Source: Helicoverpa zea
Taxonomy: Eukaryota > Arthropoda > Insecta > Lepidoptera > Noctuidae
Assembly: GCF_022581195.2 (NCBI RefSeq)
Contig: NC_061467.1
Coordinates: 9,982,001 to 10,046,000 of the forward strand
Reading direction: 5' to 3'
Length of the DNA: 64,000 bases
The notes under the pieces are model-generated. The model searched no databases. It was not told the origin of the DNA and saw nothing but the letters and a program-made list of their open reading frames with translations. Each line of letters starts with the position of its first letter. Positions within the stretch are counted from its first letter, which is position 1. The position numbers were made by a program, and so were the translations under genes. Positions 1 to 12,328 of the stretch are shown here, one piece after another.

Positions 1-196
1 GCTATGGTCTCTAGAAAATATGCAAAACCGAAACAATAAAACGTTTTGTAATTTCAGGTTTTATTTTCTTTACCTTAATATATAAACATACTTAGGAAAA
101 GATGGTTAATTTTTAAGAGATTAAAAATTTTTTGAAAAAATTCAAAACATTGTTTTGGAAGTGTTGCAATAGATGGCACTGTTTGTTCTATTTTAG
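1..196. other. AT-rich sequence, nothing recognised
   Basis: No supportable coding or repeat signal is seen here. The stretch runs up to the left end of the inverted-repeat element at 197. Confidence 0.5.
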
Positions 197-819
197 ACAC
201 TGACCTCTATATTTACCACTGGACCGGCTGTTCCGTACGTTTGACAGCAATTTTTTGTGCCCATTTGAAGCGCCAATATCGTCTAAGCGAGTGTCCGTGT
301 CCACAGAACTAATTTTGACGTATAATTTCAAATGGCTGTGAGAGAAGTGTTTGTTCATTGGTTCACTGTAAAATAATTTTAGTACCACGGACACTCGCTA
401 CGTCTAACAGCGCCAACATGGCGATTATCAAACGGGCACAAAAGCACGTTGACAACAGAGTGCCTAGTGCGAGTTTTGCAAGTAAATTTTTTCGATGCGA
501 AGATTATCATACCATTGAATCACGTAGCACTTATCATAGAATTGTTTATTTAATAAAGACCGTCATCAGTACTTGGTCGTATTACACTTGAGCTCACTTT
601 TGCGAGAGTAATCATTATTAACCGGCAAAATAAAAGAAGAAGTAATACCTAAATCATGTGACGTAGCATACGACTCTTTATTTCAATAGACTTATAATTA
701 CGTATCGAGTTGCGAATGCTGTCAAAACTCGGAATCAGCACTCAGCCTGTCCAGTGGTAAATATAGTGTTCAGTGATTTTAGAGAATCATCGTTATTATG
801 TGGTCATAGAGGTCAGTGT
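197..819. mobile_element. Foldback-type MITE with nested inverted repeats
   Basis: The 14-mer ACACTGACCTCTAT at 197-210 is inverted at 806-819. The next block of the left arm, ATTTACCACTGGA (211-223), is inverted at 750-762, but about 43 bp separates the two blocks on the right, so one arm carries an indel. A second inverted pair lies inside: 256-299 against 386-440, both containing the motif GCGAGTGTCCGTG or its complement, with a 10-15 bp insertion in the right copy. No transposase is present. The two short ORFs across it (188-394 minus, 358-591 plus) read through the palindrome and are not genes. I could not fix a target-site duplication or a superfamily. Confidence 0.6.
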
Positions 820-1950
820 GTGAGACCATGTGAGACGTAATAAATATTTGAATAAGACAAACTGCTTGGTATAGGTAGACTTATTTATTTTCATAATATG
901 ATAATCACATTAAAATTGTGAAAAGCATGTTACTTTTCCGCAGGGCTGATATCACTTAATATATTATGAATCTACTCCAGTGCACACCGCATACGATCCA
1001 TTTATTAATTTAGAAATTTATAGAAAGAGCATGGATTTGAAACGTTTTTTTGCTAATCTAAGAGCGCAACACACTGGTGGATTTATCTCCTGACAACGCT
1101 TGTGCATATACGAATGACAACTAACAATAAATAGACAACACCTCAAATCTGATAGACTTTTTGCCGCCGCGGAATATGTAGCGCAAAGAAAGACCAGTAC
1201 TTGTAGTACCTATACGTGTTCGATATCCTTGGAGGACTTTGTCCAAAATTGGACGTCTTTAAGCTGTGACGACGAGCTTCTCATTAGAAGATCGGATCCA
1301 GCCCTCAAAAAAGGCTGTGCTCACGTATATTTGATATGGCGGGTGTAGGTACAAGGGATATACCTACGTAAGGGTCGGTATCATAGGAGAGTTATTAGGG
1401 GGAGTACCTAAGAACGTGTCATGTCATGTACTTACATGAGAAAGTACATAAGGGAGTGTTTATTTTTGTCGATATAAGTAAATTAGGGTTGAGGGCATGC
1501 CAATTACTGTGTCCACTTAAGTAGATCCGCCACTGAAGACAAAGGTTTAAAATGTTATTAATGGTCTACTGTCTCATGAATGACACAACAAAATGGACAC
1601 GTAGTTTTCTACCAAGGTCTCATTACCTAAAACTGGTTTAGCAGCAGTTTAGATATAAGAAGTAGGTAGACAAAGACCAGACCAGTATTTAGTCTCAATT
1701 TGTGTCGTTAATGAATATAATCGGTTCTTAGAGGCCGTAGAAAAAAATGCAGACAGACAGATGCTTCTTCCTCGTCGACACGTAAATCCGAATTTGGCAC
1801 AGCCTCCACATTTTTTTAGAAGTGAAAAAAGGTTTTGATCGGTATTAGATACTCTGAAGAATACAAGAAAAACCAAGCAGTGCACACACTGCATTACAAT
1901 TTTTCAATATCTTATTGGGAAAAGTCGTGGTGCCGTAGCACCAGTTACCT
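820..1950. other. Non-coding stretch with old repeat debris
   Basis: Mostly unique AT-rich sequence. Around 1220-1275 the text 'GGACTTTGTCCAAAATTGG' followed by 'ACGTCTTTAAGCTG' resembles a decayed lepidopteran SINE/LINE 3' end of the type 'CCCAGCAGTGGACGTC'. The 81-codon minus ORF at 1649-1894 has no recognisable domain and is treated as chance. Confidence 0.4.
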
Positions 1951-1951
1951 A

Positions 1952-2085
1952 CTTATGCATGGGTACGACTCCAGGTCAGGAAAATAACAATTACAAGTTT
2001 TCTAAGTTCACTGAGTAAAAAGGAATGGAAAAATCGTCTTGAGAAAACCTGGACTTTAAAATCTATGATCGTCATTGCTCTATAT
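1952..2085 (+). repeat. Degenerate copy of the tRNA-headed SINE
   Basis: Collinear with the intact SINE at 25777-26072. It has GGGTACGACTCCAGGTCAGG (a decayed B box), then TTTTCTAAGTTC, AAAAAGG and finally CTTGAGAAAACCTGGACT. The 5' head and the 3' tail are lost. Confidence 0.55.
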
Positions 2086-2116
2086 GTCGCTTAAAGATGG
2101 TGTAGATGAGATGATG

Positions 2117-2265
2117 AGTGCTGCGGGTTGTTCGAAAGAGATACCGCGGCCCTGGTACATAAAAGGCCTACGACGGAACACGACGGTTTTTAGTCAGTAA
2201 GAGTCTGACACTCCCTTACCACTGCTAACCCACAGCGGGAAGGGTCATTTGATGATTTTTGACGT
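2117..2265. repeat. Dispersed lepidopteran repeat ('CCGCGGCCCTGG' family), copy 1
   Basis: Shares a long collinear match with 20762-20925: GCGGG-TTGTTCGAAAGAG, ACCGCGGCCCTGGTACATAA, AAGGCCTACGA, then CTAACCCACAGCGGGA and GTCATTTGATGAT. It is probably a piece of a non-LTR element or SINE. More decayed relatives are at 15165-15275 and 19655-19765. Confidence 0.7.
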
Positions 2266-2268
2266 CGG

Positions 2269-2440
2269 AAAAAAAAAGAAAAAAAAAGGTGTAGGCGTTC
2301 TGCCTGGTAGTACCTAGGCTAATCTAGCATAGGGTGGAAAAACCTCAGCCTGCATGGATGGCCTGTCAGTGTTCATATAGTGGTCTCCATATGCCATAGT
2401 CGTCGCCATCGCTACACTTATCGCTATTGCTATCGCTGAT
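2269..2440. repeat. Poly-purine run and (CGCTAT)n-like simple repeat
   Basis: An A/G homopolymer tract runs from 2269 to 2290. At 2399-2440 there is an imperfect hexamer repeat of the CGCTAT/CGCCAT type. Low-complexity sequence only. Confidence 0.6.
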
Positions 2441-2533
2441 AAATATAGTACCCTCCCTTGCATTCCGCAATAAGGTAAAAAAGAGGCGCTTCATTCAGTC
2501 GGCTCGGCCCTGCTATACCTACCTAGATATCTA

Positions 2534-2934
2534 CAGGGGTCCGATTCTCTTAATTTTACTTAAGCAACATACGATTCACGTTCGACTCGATTCGACTGAG
2601 ATCCAATCCCGACTCGATTACGATTGAAGCGTATGTGGCATTCCGCTATTTTTTCTTTGAAATAAACGTTTTTATCCTTTTCTGTCATTCAATAATGAAT
2701 CATTTTGTCTGCAAATGATTTACGATTGCAAAATGACTGTACAGCAAACTACCGTATAGACCAAAATCACCAAAATAGCAGACCAATCGCACACCAATCA
2801 AATGTCAATCGAATACGATTGGTCTTTTATTAGTAGCAGAATACCCGATATGGTTAAAACTGCTATTGCGATCATATTGCAACTCGATTTCTATTAGATT
2901 TTGACATTATTAACTTAGGAGAATCGGGCCCCTG
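2534..2934. mobile_element. hAT-like MITE (CAGGGG ends)
   Basis: The ends are inverted: CAGGGGTCCGATTCTC at 2534 and, on the other strand from 2934, CAGGGGCCCGATTCTC, extending imperfectly to about 22 bp. The 401-bp body has no coding capacity and is rich in CGATT/TCGAT words. A CAGGG-type terminus is common in hAT elements, but I cannot see a clear 8-bp duplication (left flank GATATCTA, right flank AATACAAA), so the superfamily is an inference. Confidence 0.6.
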
Positions 2935-5900
2935 AATACAAAAGGCACACCGATCGAGAGATACCCTATTTACTTTAAGATCGTTTCTTTAAGCTCTTTG
3001 TAAGCTTTTTAAGTAGGTATCTAAGAACATTTGAAGTTACTAGTCACGTTTTCATTGCAGATTAGACAAAAAAAGATATGCCTAGCCTAAATCGTGTAGT
3101 GCTGTAAAAAATGTGCTATACCTACATATCTTGACACAAAGCTGCTAAAAGCTATCCTTATTACATATTACAATGCCTTATCTCATTATTTAAAAGTCCC
3201 AACACGGAACTACTCGTTTTAGCATCTAAAATAGTCCTAAATATAAGCCATATTAGCGGCCCATGCTGTTAGTGCATGTTCAATACTTACACGAGTTTAA
3301 AGGAGCATTTTAGCACTTCCCCTTTTCCCCCCAAAGGAACACGAGTCGTATCATCATGATTCGACAAAAATTGAGAAAAATATACTTGTCATGAGTATGT
3401 TAAATTGAGATCACGATTTTGTCGCCAAATAATTATTATTATCCGCTAATAGTCATAACGTGATCTATGGAGTTATTTATGATTATCAGTAAGGCGGCAA
3501 ATATGGTCTGAATTGATTGATTAGATCTTGTTAGACCGTCTTGTAATGGGTTTGGTCTAATAATGCTAGGAAGTGGATTTAGTTAGGGCTGTTTGTTGAA
3601 TTTTGTTTCTTTAGTTACATAAATACTTTACCGATGTTCTATATACATAAAAAAGGTTATTTGAGTCAGGAAGTCGAGTAAATGGTAAGAACTTTATCTG
3701 CGAAGATTTTGGCATAAGTCGGGACAGGAGGACGATGATAAAAGTTCTGATCCACTTCTTTAATATTTTGTGCGGATTTAAAATTGCGTATTCTAAGATC
3801 TGCGCAGAAAAAAAATATTCAGTTTCATCTTGAAGCTTAATGTGTCAAGCCTTATCGGACATCAAGTTCAAGATTATTATGTAACTAAAGATTACAAACG
3901 AAGACTAAGACCATGTAAATTCTATGTAGTAATATAACTTCAAGTCATTTAGTCATCAAGGTTCACCTGATTTTTTTTGGCTAGAATTTAGAATATTAAA
4001 ATTTTATTGTTAAGTTCTTGCAGTTTCTCTCCTCGGGCTTCTCAGCTAACTAACCCATCCTAATAGGTTAAACCCTATTAATTGAGTCACAAGAATTATT
4101 GTGTAATATCACCAGCCCTCCAGTCAGCATTGACGTTCGCTTGTTTAAAAGACAAGTGAGGAGAAGGATGTGACGTGCTCATGATATCCGAATGGCTCGA
4201 TAAGATTATTTTGATACAGATTGACAGGAGTCATTATAAATGCGAAAGTAACTCTGTCTGTCTGTCCGACAGTCCGACTTTCTCACCAAACGCACTGAAC
4301 CGATTTAAAAGGTAGGTATAATGGAAGGGAGTGTCAGACTTACTGACTAAAACCCAGTCTTGTTGCTTCTGGAACCCTTCTGTTTCCAAAGCCGCGGTAG
4401 ATAACTCGTTCTAACAATCCCTAAAACCAGTCATGGTTATCCAAACTTAAGAGTTTAGATTCCATCTTAGAAATATCCCACGTAACGGCCCACTTACCGA
4501 TCGATTAGAAGAGCTATTAGTAAACACTATAAAGGAGACAACTGCAGGCAATGCAAACAAACAATGAGTTAAAACATGTCAACAGCGCATTGTTTTATGC
4601 ACTTCTATTTCCGCTCGGTCGGCTGACACACCTTCTGTCAACAAACATGGCGGAAGGCGATATTCTATCTTGTTTATACCTAAGAATTTTATAACAAGAT
4701 CATTAATTTTAGCAATTGCTCTCTCTAAAAACTTGCTAATTTCTCAAAACTTACGGCCGTTCTTAAAGAGCCATTCTCAATCTATCTGTGGTTTTAGTTA
4801 CAATAGACAAGAATTTGACATGTATGGGGCTCTATCTCTAGGAAGCAAAGCAATAGATAAGAAGAGTATTGGGAACGACTGTTGAAGAATATTTTATATA
4901 TTTTAACGGCATTTGGTAGGTCATCCATTGATGCCATTATAAACCATTGTTGTTATCTCATCTATAAGTACCTATCTTCATCTACAGGATACATAATTAG
5001 GTGAATAAGTAAAAAAAATATAATCCACTAATGATTCTTTGGCTAAATATAAAATGCGTTTAAACTATTTCATGTAAGCCATAGAAGATTCTCGATAAAA
5101 ATAGGCCAATTAAGCTTAGTCAGAATTTTATTACGTAATTTAAATTTAGAATAGTTTCGAATACAGAAACAAGTCAATTATATTGTACATCCTAGTTCTA
5201 AAAGCAGTCATTATTTATGGAATTCTCAATCTTTAATTGTAGTTAAAAATAAACTACTGTTATTAAATGGCTTAGGAAAAAACCTCTATGATTTTAGTAT
5301 AGGTATATTTTGGAAATACCCTGATTTATATTGCGCTGTTAATTTTTACGTGTATTTCAAGTTTTAATAAGTAGGTTATTTGAGTAGGAATATTTTAATT
5401 CTAGCTTTGGATCGAGTTTACGTGGAAAATACAGAGACGTTTTGTTTGACATATGAACACTATTTTTCTGCACCTATGGAAACTTTTACGATTTACAAGT
5501 TCTACCTGGTTGTAAAGTAGAACTATGAGGTAAATTGCTGAATGTGTTTTCCGAAATTCTTCACTCAGGTAGGTAAAACTTTATTTTTATAACAATTTTT
5601 GTTAGGTGTTTTGCAAGCACTAGGAATATTCCTTGCGCCTCGATCTATTTACGTTATTAGGTATCACAGAATATGAAAATATCAAAGAAATAAGTAAGAG
5701 AAAATCCTAAAATGACCTAAAACTCTAAAAAGTAGGTTATTACAAGCTAGGCAATTAATATTACGAATTGTAGTCTTTATTGTATAAAACAAAGGGATAG
5801 TAGATCCGGGTCCAATAGTGGTATGCAAGTAGCAGCGCTTGCGAAACTTAATACTATGGCGATAAATAAGACAAAACCTATAAATATCTTTCTTGTCTAA

Positions 5901-8900
5901 AAAATAAGTAAAGTATAATTTATTTGTATTTGTACAAAATTAAAAACAACACACAGCGCACACGCAACATCCCCGCAGCTCATGGGGAGGCTTTTATTCA
6001 GCAGTGAATGTTTATAGACTGTGATGACGACGACGACGACGAAAAACTATTTATATTATTACTGCGAACAGGGCAGGAGGAAGAATAAGACATCATAAAG
6101 TAAATGAAATTCTTTTAACGAGTGATTTTTCACCCCCATTTCCCATTTAAAGCAATATATGTACTTACAAAAACAAGGGCTCTGAAATAAAAATAACTAA
6201 CTTCAACTACATATATAAGTGCTAACCCTACGCCATAAAACAACTCGGAGGCACGGCTACAAAGGCTTTACATTGATATTTGTCAAGGAATTAGCGAGAT
6301 TACTTATCATTTTATCATATTTCTGTGACACGACTTCTTCACGACCGTGTGGCGAGCATGTGCCGCACTTCTGGAATTCATGACACTCATGAGACGAGGG
6401 CGTGAATGAATACGACGATTTCATTGGTCGGTTAGTGTTGCAGTTACGTTGAACGTTTAACAGTTGAGTGTCGGAGGATTATGTGGTTAGAACTCGAGAC
6501 TGGAGAGGAAAGTTAGGGTGGTATAATACTTGTTTAATGTCTTGGGACAATGTCTGCTTTTTAACTTTCATGAGGTCCTTGATACTTATCTAGATCGACC
6601 GGCCATCTAACGGAATAGTGTTTCCCGGCTGAGGTCGACAGAAAGATCGAGCAAAGTGGCGAACCTTTGGGAAGGAAAAGAAGCCTTTGTCCTGTAGTGG
6701 GACTTTAAACAAGGCCGATAAATGTATCTACCTCTATACATATTTCTAGTACCTACATTTTGATATTTGAGCCAATTCGATGAAATCGTGAAATGATCAA
6801 AAATATATTGTATCAAGAGAGGTACCTACTTGTTTGATAAGTGTAGTGCCACCCTTATGTTTGCTGATACAAAGTATATGAGTGCGAACATACTTTCAAC
6901 AAGCATGTGGTTTTTTTATTGGCGTCTTGAAGGAATTATGTTGTTATTGCCTGTGATAAATACTTACCTACTTGATTTGGTTATAGGACATTTCTGCAAC
7001 CATTGAAGCTTAGGTATGATACTTAGTAATGTGATAGGCAGGTCCTCTTAAAAAAATAAGTAAAAAAAACAATTTGGCTCAATTCATAATATTCTTCAAA
7101 TATCTCGATGAGAACAAATTTTTTCACATCAAAATTTTAAAAAAATGTCTAATGTCTTTTTCCACGTTCAGCAACCAAAACAATAATTTGGTGTGAAAAC
7201 ATAATAATTTTGCTTAAATAAATTATACAGAAGTAAACTTACTTGTCGTAATGTAAAAATAAGATATGATGTGATGTGTAAATCGTTTGTTTTGAGATCA
7301 TACACATTCACCTTAGACAATCGAACCAACTGGAGACGACATTGTCATGCCTTCGCTTCTACCAAAAGTACAAGAACCTGATGAAGTTATCACTACTAGT
7401 TGTTGCTCATAAATGGCAGCCTTTCGCATAGAGATTTGTCCTCAAGACGAATCCTGTTGGTTAAATGCTCTGTGACATTCTCAGAGCAAATAGAATAGCT
7501 TGAGCATGTGTCATTGTGTCGGACACCGAGTGTAGTCGCAGTGTACCGGTGTATGTTTGGCACAGACAAACATTTAAACAAACACTCATCAGTCCACTCA
7601 CGTACGTGTCTCATTTCTCAGCATTCTCCTGCGAGTTCTTATTCACCGCAATATTTGGAATCTTGAATAGTGACTCGCTATAATACATATGTATTAATGT
7701 CCATGGCGAATCCGTAGTCATCAATATGAAACTGACCCGGCGTCGGTCGCAGTAGTTGAAAGCGCTACTGCAGTGCATGGAATCGATTCGTGTGTCGAGT
7801 GGCTTTGTGGGCTTTAGAACCTTTCTCAAAGTAGGCCGGAGTCTGTTGGCGATGTCTGATGCCTAAAAGATGGAACGTAAAGCTGGCGTCCCCGAATGCC
7901 ACGCAGTAGCAGTCGTTGTTACTATTCCATGTCAGGCGGATTCGAGAAAACTCTGTCACTAGGGCTTGTTAGGTGATTAAATAGGAGCTCACTTGATAAC
8001 AAGAAGAAGAAAGAACATACAGCACTCCCTTTTCATAAAATTCAAGATCTCCAGCTAGATTTTTCAAAGATCACTTCAAGAACAAAACTTTTTATCTCAA
8101 GTAGCGTAACTTTGTTTGAGATATATCGCAATAGTTTCTGTGATAGGCAAGTCACTATAACTCTGTTCATACCTAAGAGTAGGTAGTTGTTCAGTTGATA
8201 ACACTGATTATACTATCTGCCCTCTCTTTGTCTATAATCAATCTTTCGCCTTCATTCGTCATGTCATGATAGGCAGGTGGTGTATTATTTAATAACGTAC
8301 CTACTTTGCTATCTGCTGACATTGTTTGTCTTACATCATTCTTCATTTCCTAGATTTTACACCTCTTGTGGTTCTTAGTAAAAATTTTAAATAACTTAGC
8401 TTCAACCGTTTTTGCGGTTGATCGATACTTACTGATGAAGTGTTACTATGTACTTATATTCGGTCGATTTCTGGAGACGGACATAAGCTACTTTTTTTAT
8501 CAAAGTAGTGGGAGTAGTTCTCCTCGGATGGGGGTGAAAGCGGGCGGTACGTAGCAGTATGTTTAGTGTTCATTGCAGACTCTGTTTTTTATTTAAGATT
8601 ATGTCAGATGAAAACGTTGTATGTAGATCTTGACTAATTCTGTAAATTATTAGTCAGCCAATAGTTTGATTAGATGAAGATGAACAACAATGTTCAGACG
8701 GTTTTAGAGCTACAAAATAACCTTTCTTTAGGTCAATCACAGATACTATATAGAAATAGTGTTATGTTTGATATCCCAACTATCTGCGGACAGTTTAGTC
8801 TGCAGTGTTCTTTCAGAAGAGTGCCAAATATTCTAATTGTTTTGAAGTCTGACGTAACCATTCGCTGGTAAAACCACAATAGAACATTGTAAGTAAAGTT

Positions 8901-8983
8901 TCTCACGCCGTCATTAATATGAGAAGGTAAATATCCGTTATAGTCTGGTTGTTGCGTTTATAGATTGCAGAGTATCGGCCTTA
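2935..8983. other. Long non-coding stretch with repeat fragments
   Basis: AT-rich and without a convincing gene. At 4230-4320 there is a fragment resembling the CTGTCTGTCTGT/CACTGAACCGAT SINE block also seen at 21521-21727. At 5975-6042 a decayed SINE tail (GGGGAGGCTTTTATTCAGCAG) ends in a (GAC)6 microsatellite at 6021-6041. At 7390-7960 a less AT-rich patch has three overlapping short minus ORFs, listed separately under findings. The 71-codon ORF at 4670-4885 is unsupported. Confidence 0.45.
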
Positions 8984-9337
8984 AGCCGCGTACGCACGTA
9001 CGAACAAATTTGTTGCGTTACATGATATGCAACAACTTGGTTCGCACGTGCGTACCACTATCGAACATCGAACACTCTGTTCGTCAAACATGTTCGCGGC
9101 GATCCTTGTAGTGTGTTCTGTATGGACGGTGTTCGAAGCGCTTTAATAACTTCACAATCGACCACTTCCAACGGCGCCGTCATGGCTACTAAGATAGAGT
9201 TCACGACTGTTGTTCGCGAACTCGACTCGAACTAGGTTTGCGTTCGTGCTCGAATATGCCGTCCATACGTACGAACCAAATGTTCGGGTCTGGTGTTTGT
9301 GTTCGCTATGTTCGTGTTCGTACGTGCGTACGCGCCT
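8984..9337. mobile_element. CpG-rich Harbinger-like MITE with TTA duplication
   Basis: The left end reads AGCCGCGTACGCACGTACGA. The right end, read on the minus strand, is AGGCGCGTACGCACGTACGA, with one mismatch. The trinucleotide TTA flanks both ends (8981-8983 and 9338-9340), which fits the TWA target site of PIF/Harbinger. The body is unlike its AT-rich surroundings: dense in CpG and in the word GTTCG/CGAAC, with an additional internal inverted repeat near 8991-9056. It has no coding capacity. Confidence 0.7.
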
Positions 9338-12206
9338 TTAGAGTTCAGGTTCTATTAAGTAATTTTGGTGTTTTGTTTCAATTTCATAGTAGTAGTAGGT
9401 TACCTGCTCTATGAATGGGCTACGGATTGCTCTATGAATCTGTCGAAATATTTTGGAGAACTTAGTTTTTTTTCTATCGACGAACCCAATAGTGATGCTG
9501 GCATGATCAAGACATGTATGTGCTGAAATGGGGATACTTACTTACTTACATATACTCTTTGTCTGATGTTTGGAGTAGATACAAATACAGATAATACTCA
9601 CTCTCAGTGAGCCTGCTCACATTCGGCGGCTGACAGTTAGTTTGGTTTCAATAAGGCATTTCAAACACTTTTATTGCTGATGTTAGAACTTGCATGATTA
9701 ATAGTAAAACAAGCCATAGACTTAATCCTACTGCCTAATATTATATAGAAAAACCTACACTGACAATTATGAGTATCTCCGCTTAGATTTCATACTTAGT
9801 TCCTTGCAATATTAATTTACAGTTTCCATAGGCTTACCGCGTGAAATATCCTTTTATAAAACGTACCTATCTGCCGTCATAATTATCTGAGTGTATTGAC
9901 TTTACCCACGCGTTCCTGCATGTAGTAATGATGAGTCTTAATTACATAGTAATAATAATACTGCTGATGTCTTAGAGCATTTAACTAAGTGGAATAGCCA
10001 TGAGCATAAATGTGCATGTGAGCTAGTGGGAGGCAATGCAACAAATATAGTTAGCGTTAGTTACTCTTGCGTTTTTAAACATATGCATAGGTACTCTTGC
10101 TCTTTTCCCATCCCATTTTATTTAGATTTTTTTTCTTCCAAACTCGTATAGATCTGCTATCATGTCACAAGTAAAATTTAGCAAGACACATACATACGAT
10201 ACAGACCTACAGGATTGCTAATGAGGGTCTCTCTGGAACGCACGGCAGTAACATCTCTAGTTGGTTATATTATCTTAGTTGGTAATGATGCTAGGATTAC
10301 AAAGACAGTGATACAATCAGGAACATTTTGTACTGTGGAACTGTAAAGCTAATCTACGAGAAAGCAAGTATTTGTACAAAGCAAATAAAAATGACGTTTA
10401 TGTTGACAACTTTATTATATTTGTGCAAAATATTTTGTCAATTTGCAAAAATGAAGTGGATCGAAAATATTTGGCAAGCTCTTTGTAGTTCTATGATGCA
10501 CATTTTGTTGTGTCACGGTGTTTGAACAGATAAATAAAATTGGATTGCATAAGTAGACAAGATACAATAGGTAACCTTGTACTTATGTGAAAAGTGGTGT
10601 CCAGAACAGATATGTAAATAAGTTTGTATATTTTTTGGTTTACATTTCAATTAAAAACTATTCTAGTAAAATAGAAAAGGGGGAAAAATTAAAACTTAGT
10701 ATCAAAAAATTCATCCGCATCGCTGTTAGCGGGGATCGTGCCCAAAAGGCTGGCTGCATTGCCACGCTGGATGGCAATGCATATCCTTTGGCCGAAGTAT
10801 AGGCCAGGTCACGAGTGGACTCCACTAATCGCTTATTGATTTCTCGAAAGAGTTTTTAAAGTAAAATAGTAAATAAATAAAAAATAGAGATAGTACATAT
10901 CCATATACATTTTTCCAAATAAACATATAAAGGTAGAATTCTCGTTTCTCTTAAAATTTAAAAAAGCACAATTCTTGTAAACTGTTTACATATCAGTTGT
11001 CCACTATTTGTTTGTAAAGGAAGAATTACCCGAATTACCTTTAAAAATACTCAAAACAATTGAAGGCTGTATAGCCTTAATTCCTAGAAAATTCCAACAG
11101 TTACAACCGAATTTAAAAGAAAAAAACATTGCAAGAGTTACTTTATGAATACAAATTAACCTGGAGTTTCTATGAGGCATAATGTATCGTTTTCCTGTTA
11201 TAAGCCAATAGTTTTTTTTTTTTTTATAGAAGGAAGCCCAAGTGTTATAAGTTTTATTGTCCGGAAGGAAATAACACCATTTGCTGCCTACTTTAATATT
11301 AGAATCATTCAGTTTAATATTAGGTTTTAGCAAAAAATGAATCTGTTGACACGTTTTCACGGTCAAACCTTGATGATAATAAAAACTTCAATAGCAAGAT
11401 GATGGTCTATGGCTTTGACTGGCCTTATAAGTAGTAGATTCATAGAGGATTCGCACAAAGGCATTCAAAGAGTACTTGTATATTTTTCACTTAGATCCTA
11501 CAGAGCTGCTGAAAAAAAAAAGAAATTTTCCTGTTCATGGAGACACACACAGGTTTACGTCATTTGTCACACACACAAATTGTGCTCATACTCGTAAAAT
11601 TCAAAGCTGCTGAAAGAAAATATTTATTTACAGCTATTGCAAATATTCTATTCCTTAAGAATAAATAGGTAGGACACGATAAGACCAAAACCACGGTAAT
11701 CTAGCTAGCAAAAATAGTAGTTCGGAACAATCGGAATACATCTAAGCCATTTGATAAGGCTGAGAAGAACACGCCCGCGGCATCAGCAGATATAATGAAA
11801 CATCATGGCTGACTATCAGCAAATGATATCTCTCTCTATCGTAGTTTTCAGGAAGTTATCACTCATCAGTCATCGCTTAATATCTAAGGTCAATTTCCAC
11901 CGACCACTTACGCAAACGTCGGTTTTTCTTAGTCGAGAAAATTCATGGTAAACAGCAGTTGTTTTAAGAAAAGTGACGTTTATGTAGTCGGTGAACTTGG
12001 GCCTGAGTAGGTATTTACAAGTATATTTTACTCAGATGGCAGATAGAAATGGAAACAACAGCAAAAAGATTTTCAATCGTATCTGAACTGATATTTCTAT
12101 TAGATACGCCACTGCTATGTTTTTTAGATAAAATCTTATATGTTGTAGGTTTTTGTAAAGGTCGAATTTATATATTTTTATGCTAATTTAAATAACACCT
12201 TATCAG
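9338..12206. other. Non-coding stretch, possible LINE scrap at 10720-10810
   Basis: Mostly unique AT-rich DNA. At 10725-10810 there is a GC-richer patch with a hairpin (GCATTGCCA ... TGGCAATGC, 10757-10781) that resembles a fragment of a dispersed element. The minus ORF at 11004-11366 (120 codons) is low-complexity in composition and has no recognisable domain. Confidence 0.4.
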
Positions 12207-12328
12207 GAGGAGCAATCACGGGCTACAGAGAAACTAAAGAAAACTTTCAAAGCTTCAAAGGAGAAAATAGGGCGCTGTGGGAAAATTGCGAAAAAGATCA
12301 TGAAAAATTCTCAATCGATCGTCAAAAG
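12207..12328 (+). other. Candidate internal exon, unknown gene
   Basis: A 122-base segment has a plausible acceptor (CACCTTATCAG before 12207) and a strong donor (AAAAG/GTACGT after 12328). Two of the three forward frames are open across it. One is lysine-rich: it begins EEQSRATEKLKKTF and continues KASKEKIGRCGKIAKKIM. The other begins GAITGYRETKENFQS. I recognise neither. Neither open frame can be joined to the coding exon at 23571 without an immediate or early stop, so any gene here would be separate. It may be chance in AT-rich, A-biased DNA. Confidence 0.25.

Noticed and set aside
11004..11366. 120-codon minus ORF
   Set aside because: Lysine/asparagine-rich AT-driven composition, no domain, no splice or promoter context.
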